In this document: positions 33,799 to 38,601 of the stretch, one piece after another
Position numbering within the stretch: the stretch's first letter is position 1
Layout: each line of letters begins with the position of its first letter
Assembly: GCA_023424475.1 (NCBI GenBank)
Contig: JAFADX010000144.1
Location: forward strand, 1 to 38,601
Reading direction: 5' to 3'
Origin: Pseudomonadota bacterium
GTDB taxonomy: Bacteria > Pseudomonadota > Alphaproteobacteria > Acetobacterales > Acetobacteraceae
DNA length: 38,601 bases
Made by a program: the position numbers and the translations under genes
Notes under the pieces: generated by a model
What the model saw: the letters and a program-made list of their open reading frames with translations, nothing else
Database searches by the model: none
What the model was told of the DNA's origin: nothing

Positions 33799-34878
33799 TC
33801 ACACCCCTTCATGCAGCGTCGCCGGCGTGAGCGGGCTGCTCGCGTAATGTCGCAGCCAGCGGATATCCGCCTCGTAGAATGGCCGCAGGTCCGGGATGCC
33901 GTGCTTGAGCATGGTGATGCGCTCGATCCCCATGCCGAAGGCGAAGCCCTGCCATTCGCGCGGGTCGATGCCGCAATTCGCCAGCACCTTCGGGTGCACC
34001 ATCCCCGAGCCCAGGATCTCCAGCCAGTCGCCGCCCTTGCCGAGTTCGCCGGTCTTGCGCGACCAGCCGATATCCACCTCCATCGAGGGCTCGGTGAAGG
34101 GGAAGTAGGAGGAGCGGAAGCGCACCGGCAGGCCGGCGATGCCGAAGAAGGCGCGCAGGAAGTCGATCAGGCAGCCCTTGAGATGCCCGAGCGTGATCGC
34201 CCGGTCGATCACCAGCCCCTCGACCTGGTGGAACATCGGCGAATGTGTCGCGTCGTGGTCGGCGCGGTAGGTGCGGCCCGGCACGATGACGCGGATCGGG
34301 GGTTCCTGCGCCAGCATGGTGCGGATCTGCACCGGGGAGGTGTGGGTGCGCAGCACCGGCCGGCGGCCATCCACTTCCGGCAGGTAGAAGGTGTCGTGGT
34401 CCTGCCGCGTCGGATGGTGGTCGGGGATGTTGAGCGCGCCGAAATTGAACCAGTCGCCCTCGATGTCCGGCCCCTCGGCGACCTTGAAGCCCATGGCGCC
34501 GAACAGGGCCGTGAGTTCCTCCATGGTCCGCGCGATCGGGTGGATGCCGCCATCGGCGGCGGTGCCGGGAGCCGAGGCGCGCGGCGGCAGCGTCACGTCG
34601 ATCCGCTCGGCGGCGAGGCGCGCATCGAGCGCCGCGGCGTCGAGCACCACGCGGCGCGCCTCGATCGCGGCCTCGATCGCGCCCTTCAGCCGGTTCAGCG
34701 CGGCGCCGCGATCCTTGCGCCGGTCGGCGGGCACGGCGCCGAGCCCCTTGAGCAGGCCCGTGAGGCTGCCGGACTTGCCGAGCACCCCCACGCGCACCGC
34801 GTCCAGCGCGCGCAGGTCGGCGGCGGCGGCGAGGGCGGTTTCGGTCTCGGCCTGCAGGGAAGCAAGGTCGTCGGTCAT
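33799..34878 (-). CDS. pheS: Phenylalanine-tRNA ligase alpha subunit
   Basis: The 359-residue product starts MTDDLASLQAETETALAAAA; an ATG three codons upstream (MVPM) is a minor alternative. The N-terminal coiled-coil is followed by the class II catalytic core: HPIARTMEELTALFGAMGF, then THTSPVQIRTMLAQEPPIRV, FRSSYFPFTEPSMEVDIGWS, and motif 3 GFAFGMGIERITMLKHGIPD. It forms a heterotetramer with PheT. The size is normal. It lies downstream of rpmI-rplT on the same strand, with a hairpin region (34904-34975) between that may terminate or attenuate transcription. Confidence 0.97.
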   Translation of the reverse strand: MTDDLASLQAETETALAAAADLRALDAVRVGVLGKSGSLTGLLKGLGAVPADRRKDRGAALNRLKGAIEAAIEARRVVLDAAALDARLAAERIDVTLPPRASAPGTAADGGIHPIARTMEELTALFGAMGFKVAEGPDIEGDWFNFGALNIPDHHPTRQDHDTFYLPEVDGRRPVLRTHTSPVQIRTMLAQEPPIRVIVPGRTYRADHDATHSPMFHQVEGLVIDRAITLGHLKGCLIDFLRAFFGIAGLPVRFRSSYFPFTEPSMEVDIGWSRKTGELGKGGDWLEILGSGMVHPKVLANCGIDPREWQGFAFGMGIERITMLKHGIPDLRPFYEADIRWLRHYASSPLTPATLHEGV

Positions 34879-34903
34879 TGGCACCATGTCCGGAAAGCAC
34901 GAA

Positions 34904-34936
34904 GGGCCGCGCCCCGGTCGTCCCGGGATGCGGCCC
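34904..34936 (-). promoter_or_regulatory. Hairpin before pheS, possible attenuator
   Basis: GGGCCGC and GCGGCCC form a seven-base outer stem enclosing a second CCCGG/CCGGG stem with a five-base loop. On the minus strand it ends 25 bases before the pheS start, and is followed by TTCGTGCTTTCC. pheST operons are attenuated in some bacteria, but no phenylalanine-rich leader peptide could be read here. Confidence 0.3.
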
Positions 34937-34954
34937 TCTGCTAGACGCTGAAAC

Positions 34955-34975
34955 GGCGCGGGGGAAGCCCGCGCC
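34955..34975 (-). terminator. GC-rich hairpin behind rplT
   Basis: GGCGCGGG and CCCGCGCC form a perfect eight-base stem with a five-base loop, starting eight bases after the rplT stop on the minus strand. A TTTC follows but no long T tract. It is probably a terminator or processing hairpin that separates rpmI-rplT from pheS. Confidence 0.45.
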
Positions 34976-34983
34976 ACGGAACC

Positions 34984-35343
34984 TCAGGCGGACTGCGCCG
35001 CCTTGGCCTTCTCCACCAGCGCCGCGAAGGCCGCCGGTTCGTCGAAGGCGAGAGCCGCCATCACCTTGCGGTCCATCTCGATCCCCGCCGCCTTGATGCC
35101 GGCGATGAAGCGGGAATAGGTCAGGCCGTGCTCACGGACCGCCGCGTTGATGCGCTGGATCCAGAGGCCACGGAACTCCCGCTTCTTGTTGCGGCGGTCG
35201 CGATAGGCGTACTGCAGCGCCTTCTCGACGCGCTCGAGCGCGGGGCGGTAGGCGGTCGAGGACCGGCCGACATAGCCCTCGGCGAGCTTGAGGACCTTCT
35301 TGTGCCGGGCGTGCTTGGTGACGCCGCGCTTCACACGAGCCAT
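34984..35343 (-). CDS. rplT: 50S ribosomal protein L20
   Basis: The 119-residue product MARVKRGVTKHARHKKVLKL is a standard L20, with the conserved YRDRRNKKREFRGLWIQRIN block and the helical YSRFIAGIKAAGIEMDRKVM. It binds 23S rRNA early in large-subunit assembly and, in many bacteria, represses its own operon. It lies 15 bases after rpmI on the same strand, in the usual order. Confidence 0.98.
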   Translation of the reverse strand: MARVKRGVTKHARHKKVLKLAEGYVGRSSTAYRPALERVEKALQYAYRDRRNKKREFRGLWIQRINAAVREHGLTYSRFIAGIKAAGIEMDRKVMAALAFDEPAAFAALVEKAKAAQSA

Positions 35344-35358
35344 GGTGCGTCCCCTTCC

Positions 35359-35565
35359 TTACCGGTCCAGCCCATAGGGCAGCCACTGCTTCACGGTATC
35401 GCCGTCCTGCTTGTCCAGGACGAACATGCCGCGGTTCTGGCGCTTCATCTTGGTGGTCTTGGCGGTCAGCATGTGGCGCTTGTTGCCGGCGCCGGCCTTG
35501 ACCTTGCCCGTGGCGGTCAGCCGGAAGCGCTTCTTCACGCTCGACTTCGTCTTCATCTTGGACAT
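35359..35565 (-). CDS. rpmI: 50S ribosomal protein L35
   Basis: The 68-residue product begins MSKMKTKSSVKKRFRLTATG; the longer frame to 35655 is rejected because a strong GAGGAGG sits about six bases before this ATG. The basic pattern GKVKAGAGNKRHMLTAKTT and the C-terminal MKRQNRGMFVLDKQDG are typical L35. It is co-transcribed with rplT. infC is not adjacent here. Confidence 0.97.
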   Translation of the reverse strand: MSKMKTKSSVKKRFRLTATGKVKAGAGNKRHMLTAKTTKMKRQNRGMFVLDKQDGDTVKQWLPYGLDR

Positions 35566-35670
35566 TTGGCCCTCCTCGTGGGGTCGGCGCGTCCGGGGCC
35601 ATCGCACCATGCGACAGGGACGCGTGTTCCCGGCCGGGCATGTCCATGGGGCCACGACGCGGGAGGCGGG

Positions 35671-35699
35671 CGTATAGCGGGGGCCGGGGGCGGCGGCAA
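35671..35699 (-). promoter_or_regulatory. Putative promoter of rpmI-rplT(-pheST)
   Basis: On the minus strand TTGCCG (35699-35694) and TATACG (35676-35671) are separated by 17 bases. Transcription would begin near 35664, leaving a leader of about 100 bases before the L35 start, long enough for L20-type autoregulation. No clear mRNA mimic was identified in it. Confidence 0.4.
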
Positions 35700-35754
35700 G
35701 GGGCGGCGGATCGCCGGCGCGGAAACCGGCCCTTCACCGGCCGGGGCCATTCTC

Positions 35755-36381
35755 ATGCCCCCTCTCCCGCCGGGACGGAAGGCCTCACCCTTGCCTCACG
35801 ACCTCGCCCTGCCCATCGCGGCGCTCGACCAGGCCCTCGCGCCCCACTTCGTCCCTCTGCGCGGCTTCATCGACCGCCGGATCGCCGAACTCAGCGCCGA
35901 ACTGGCATCCTCGGTGCAACTCATGGGCATGGGCGAGGAAGCGATCACCGCCCGCATCGCCGAGGTCCATGCCCAGGTCGCCGGCCTGGTCTCCATCCCG
36001 GCCGCCGGCGCGCGCGGTTCCGGCCTCGAACTGGAAGCCGTGGTCCAGGCGACCGAGGCGGCCGCCGACACCATCCTCGAAGCCGCCGAGGCCATCCAGG
36101 CCTGGCTCGACCGCGGCGCGCGGGAACCCGAGGCGATCGCGGCGCTGACCGGGCGCGTGAACGCCATCTTCCAGGCCTGCTCCTTCCAGGACCTGACCGG
36201 CCAGCGCATCCGCCGCGCCATCCGCCAGTTGCAGCTGGTCGAGACGATGCTCGAGGGCCTGGTCCCCGGCGCGGTCGCACCCCCGGCCCCGCGGCCCGAG
36301 ATCCGCGGCACCGCGCCGACCGCCGCCCCGGCGGCGCCCGGCCTCGCCCAGGCCGAGATCGACCGGCTGCTGGGCGGCTGA
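35755..36381 (+). CDS. CheZ-like protein phosphatase
   Basis: The ATG at 35755 gives a 208-residue protein made mostly of long helices (GFIDRRIAELSAELASSVQL, and EAADTILEAAEAIQAWLDRG). It carries the CheZ signature ACSFQDLTGQRIRRAIRQLQ, whose Asp and Gln (QDLTGQ) dephosphorylate CheY-type response regulators in known members. A proline-rich linker ends in a short C-terminal helix AQAEIDRLLGG, like the CheY-binding tail of CheZ. No chemotaxis gene lies nearby, so the partner is unknown. The start is uncertain because the upstream frame is open. Confidence 0.7.
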   Translation: MPPLPPGRKASPLPHDLALPIAALDQALAPHFVPLRGFIDRRIAELSAELASSVQLMGMGEEAITARIAEVHAQVAGLVSIPAAGARGSGLELEAVVQATEAAADTILEAAEAIQAWLDRGAREPEAIAALTGRVNAIFQACSFQDLTGQRIRRAIRQLQLVETMLEGLVPGAVAPPAPRPEIRGTAPTAAPAAPGLAQAEIDRLLGG

Positions 36382-36424
36382 CCCGCGCCATCCGCGGGTT
36401 CCGGCGGCGCGCTCCGCGCTCTAT

Positions 36425-37267
36425 ATGCGGACCACGATGGTTCCGTTCCGCAAGATGCACGGCCTGGGCAACGACTTCGTCGTGCTGGACGCGCGCGCCG
36501 GCGCGCTGCCCATCACGCCCGCCCGCGCGGCCGCCATCGCGGACCGCCATTTCGGCATCGGCTGCGACCAGTTCATCGTCCTGGAGCCGCCTCCGGCCGG
36601 CGCGGACGTCTTCATGCGCATCCGCAACCCGGATGGTTCCGAGGCCGGGGCCTGCGGCAACGCCACGCGCTGCATCGCCTCCCTGGTGGCGGAGGAGCGC
36701 GGGGCCGACCGCGTCGTGGTCCGCACCATCGCCGGCGACCTGCCGGTGGAACGCCTGCCCGGCGGCCTCTGGCGCGCCGACATGGGCTTGGCGCGGCTGC
36801 GCTGGAACGACATCCCCCTCGCCTACAAGGCGGACACGCTGCACCTGCCGCTGGCCCTCGGGCCGGTGTCGGACCCGGCGGCCTGCTCCATGGGCAATCC
36901 GCACGCGACCTTCTTCGTGGAGGACCCCGACGCCATCCCGATGGCCGAGATCGGCCGGGCGCTCGAGCACGACCCGATCTTCCCCGAACGCGCGAATATC
37001 GGCTTCGCCCAGGTGCTGGCGCCGGACCGGATGCGGCTCGTGATCTGGGAACGCGGCGCGGGGCTGACGCTGGCCTGCGGCTCGGGTGCCTGCGCGGCCA
37101 TCGTGAATGCGGCACGCCGCGGCCTGACCGGCCGGCGGGCGACCGTGACCATGCCGGGCGGCGACCTGGTCATGGAATGGCGCGAAAGCGACGGCCACGT
37201 CCTGATGACCGGCCCCGTCGCCACCGCCTTCCAGGGCACCCTCGACCTCGGGGCCTATGGGGCATGA
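36425..37267 (+). CDS. dapF: Diaminopimelate epimerase
   Basis: The 280-residue product has the DapF pattern: FRKMHGLGNDFVVLDARAG at the N-terminus, the first catalytic cysteine in GSEAGACGNATRC (C77), and the second in LTLACGSGACAA (C218). It interconverts LL- and meso-diaminopimelate for lysine and peptidoglycan synthesis. An internal ATG at 36437 (MVPFRK) is equally likely as start, and neither has a strong ribosome site. Its TGA overlaps the mtaB ATG by four bases. Confidence 0.96.
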   Translation: MRTTMVPFRKMHGLGNDFVVLDARAGALPITPARAAAIADRHFGIGCDQFIVLEPPPAGADVFMRIRNPDGSEAGACGNATRCIASLVAEERGADRVVVRTIAGDLPVERLPGGLWRADMGLARLRWNDIPLAYKADTLHLPLALGPVSDPAACSMGNPHATFFVEDPDAIPMAEIGRALEHDPIFPERANIGFAQVLAPDRMRLVIWERGAGLTLACGSGACAAIVNAARRGLTGRRATVTMPGGDLVMEWRESDGHVLMTGPVATAFQGTLDLGAYGA

Positions 37268-38532
37268 GCGGGGCGCCGGACGATGCGGCCCCGGTCAGCG
37301 TCCTGACCTTCGGCTGCCGCCTCAACACCTATGAATCCGAGGCGATGCGCGACCTCGCCACGAAGGCCGGCCATGCCGGGACCATCCTGGTCAACACCTG
37401 CGCCGTCACCGCCGAGGCCGAGCGCCAGGCACGCCAGGCCATCCGCAAGGCGCATCGCGACAACCCGGGCGCGCGCATCATCGTCACCGGCTGCGCCGCG
37501 CAGATCGCTCCCGAGAAATGGGCCGGCATCCCCGGCGTCGAGCGCGTCATCGGCAATGCCGACAAGCTGAAGCCCGAGACCTGGGCGGGCCTCGACGCGC
37601 CCCCGGCGCCGGTCACCGACATCATGGCGGCGACCGAGACGGCAGCGCACCTGGTCACCGAATTCGCCGGCCGCGCGCGGGCCTTCGTGCAGGTCCAGCA
37701 GGGCTGCGACCACCGCTGCACCTTCTGCGTCATCCCCTTCGGCCGCGGGCCGTCGCGCTCGGTGCCGATCGGCGCCGTGGTCGAACAGGTCCGCGCCCTG
37801 GTGGCCGCCGGCTACCGGGAAGTCGTGCTGACCGGGGTGGACATCACCTCCTACGGGCCGGACCTGCCGGGCCGGCCCACCCTCGGGCAGATGGTCCGGC
37901 GCCTGCTCGCCCTGGTGCCGGGGCTGCCGCGGCTGCGGCTCTCCTCGCTGGATCCCGTGGAGGTCGATGAGGACCTCTGGCGCCTGATCGCCGAGGAACC
38001 GCGGCTGATGCCGCATCTCCACCTCAGCCTGCAGCACGGGGCCGACCTGATCCTCAAGCGCATGAAGCGGCGGCACCTGCGCGCGGACGCCATCGCGCTG
38101 GCCGAACGCGCCCGCCGCCTGCGCCCCGACATGGTCTTCGGCGCCGATCTCATCGCCGGCTTCCCGACCGAGACCGAGGCGCATTTCGCCGAAACCCTCG
38201 CGCTGGTGGAGGATTGCGGCCTGAGCTTCCTGCACGTCTTCCCCTATTCCGAGCGCCCGGACACGCCCGCCGCCCGCATGCCGCAACTGCCCGTGCCGCT
38301 GCGCCGCGAACGCGCCGCCCGGCTGCGCGAGGCCGGAACCAGGGCGGCCGCGCGCCTCTTCGACGCCCGGATCGGGCAGGAGGAAGCGGTGCTCTTCGAA
38401 CACGCCGATCGCGGCCATACCGAGCAGTTCGCCCCGCTGCGCCTGGCGCGCGGCGCCGCCGCGCCCGGCGAGATCCGCCGCCTGCGCGTGACCGGCGCGA
38501 CGGGCGACGCCCTGCTGGCGGAGGCCGCCTGA
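37264..38532 (+). CDS. mtaB: tRNA (t6A37) methylthiotransferase MtaB
   Basis: The ATG at 37264 overlaps the dapF stop; 29 further in-frame codons upstream are not used. The 422-residue protein has the N-terminal UPF0004 cysteines C18, C46 and C77 (FGCRLN, NTCAVT, TGCAAQ), and the radical-SAM CxxxCxxC in GCDHRCTFC (C148, C152, C155). A C-terminal TRAM-like region follows. It converts t6A37 to ms2t6A37 in tRNAs. The FGCRLN form and length fit MtaB rather than MiaB or RimO. It is followed directly by ftsY, a common alphaproteobacterial order. Confidence 0.93.
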   Translation: MSGAPDDAAPVSVLTFGCRLNTYESEAMRDLATKAGHAGTILVNTCAVTAEAERQARQAIRKAHRDNPGARIIVTGCAAQIAPEKWAGIPGVERVIGNADKLKPETWAGLDAPPAPVTDIMAATETAAHLVTEFAGRARAFVQVQQGCDHRCTFCVIPFGRGPSRSVPIGAVVEQVRALVAAGYREVVLTGVDITSYGPDLPGRPTLGQMVRRLLALVPGLPRLRLSSLDPVEVDEDLWRLIAEEPRLMPHLHLSLQHGADLILKRMKRRHLRADAIALAERARRLRPDMVFGADLIAGFPTETEAHFAETLALVEDCGLSFLHVFPYSERPDTPAARMPQLPVPLRRERAARLREAGTRAAARLFDARIGQEEAVLFEHADRGHTEQFAPLRLARGAAAPGEIRRLRVTGATGDALLAEAA

Positions 38533-38601
38533 TGGTGCTCAAGAACCTCTTCAGCCGCTTCCGCGGCGGCGATGTCGCGGAAGAGCCGCCCCCCCCCGAG
38601 C
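38532..38601 (+). CDS. ftsY: Probable FtsY, N-terminal fragment (window ends)
   Basis: The frame starts at ATG 38532, overlapping the mtaB TGA by one base, and encodes MVLKNLFSRFRGGDVAEEPP before the window ends. This is too short for domain recognition. A lysine/phenylalanine-rich start followed by an acidic, proline-rich stretch is usual for the A domain of FtsY, and ftsY commonly follows mtaB in alphaproteobacteria. The name rests on that context. Confidence 0.5.
   Translation, partial: MVLKNLFSRFRGGDVAEEPPPPE

Noticed and set aside
31507..34944. 1145-codon plus-strand frame opposite pheT and pheS
   Set aside because: It runs antisense through two essential genes and the hairpin repeat. 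The protein is histidine- and arginine-rich shadow sequence.
1..38601. CRISPR array, rRNA genes, tyrosine integrase or IS transposase
   Set aside because: None was found: no regularly spaced repeats, no rRNA-like sequence, and the only recombinase is of the serine type.

Overview
The window reads as a chromosome segment of a high-GC alphaproteobacterium, most likely Acetobacteraceae (Roseomonas-like). This placement rests on the very high GC, the gene orders rpmI-rplT-pheS-pheT and dapF-mtaB-ftsY, a GAAC-N7-GAAC LexA box of the alphaproteobacterial type, a Bug-type solute-binding protein and the hairpin-rich intergenic elements. No marker gene fixes the genus, so the placement is inference.

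The left part (1 to about 24975) looks like a genomic island. It starts with a leftward, tightly overlapping phage-type replication operon (3568 to 1): a sigma-like factor, two unknown proteins, a PD-(D/E)XK nuclease, a 42-residue membrane peptide, a 62-residue protein, a Sak4-type RecA-like ATPase and a DUF669 protein running off the window. A divergent control region (3569-3854) carries a perfect palindrome and a LexA-type box. To its right lie an ImmA/IrrE-type metallopeptidase and an XRE regulator, suggesting an SOS-responsive switch. A rightward recombination cassette follows (5670-8135): a 66-residue protein, DUF2924, a large serine recombinase without zinc-ribbon cysteines, and an HTH protein with an aberrant C-terminus.

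The centre (8254-24684) is a rightward six-gene, 16-kb defence-like locus. It encodes a 1725-residue DUF1998 superfamily-2 helicase, a SNF2/DrmD-like helicase, a 1530-residue adenine methyltransferase, a Rad50-like ATPase with a CxxC hook, an HNH endonuclease and an Mrr-type nuclease. The parts recall DISARM class 1, Druantia DruE and helicase-methylase-ATPase systems, but the combination matches no canonical set I can name. This is the most interesting part of the window. The probable logic is that methylation marks self, the helicases and the SMC-like ATPase sense or translocate on foreign DNA, and one or both nucleases cut.

The island ends at the 3' end of a tRNA-Ser(GGA) gene (24976-25063, minus), a classical integration point. 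Beyond it lies ordinary core chromosome: a Bug-type binding protein, lepA, a patatin-like lipoprotein, a RidA protein, an MFS transporter, pheT, pheS, rplT, rpmI, a CheZ-like protein, dapF, mtaB and the first codons of a probable ftsY. The pheS-pheT gap holds a four-hairpin extragenic repeat.

Apart from genes and named sites, no intergenic stretch exceeds 300 bases. No CRISPR array, rRNA or insertion sequence was seen.
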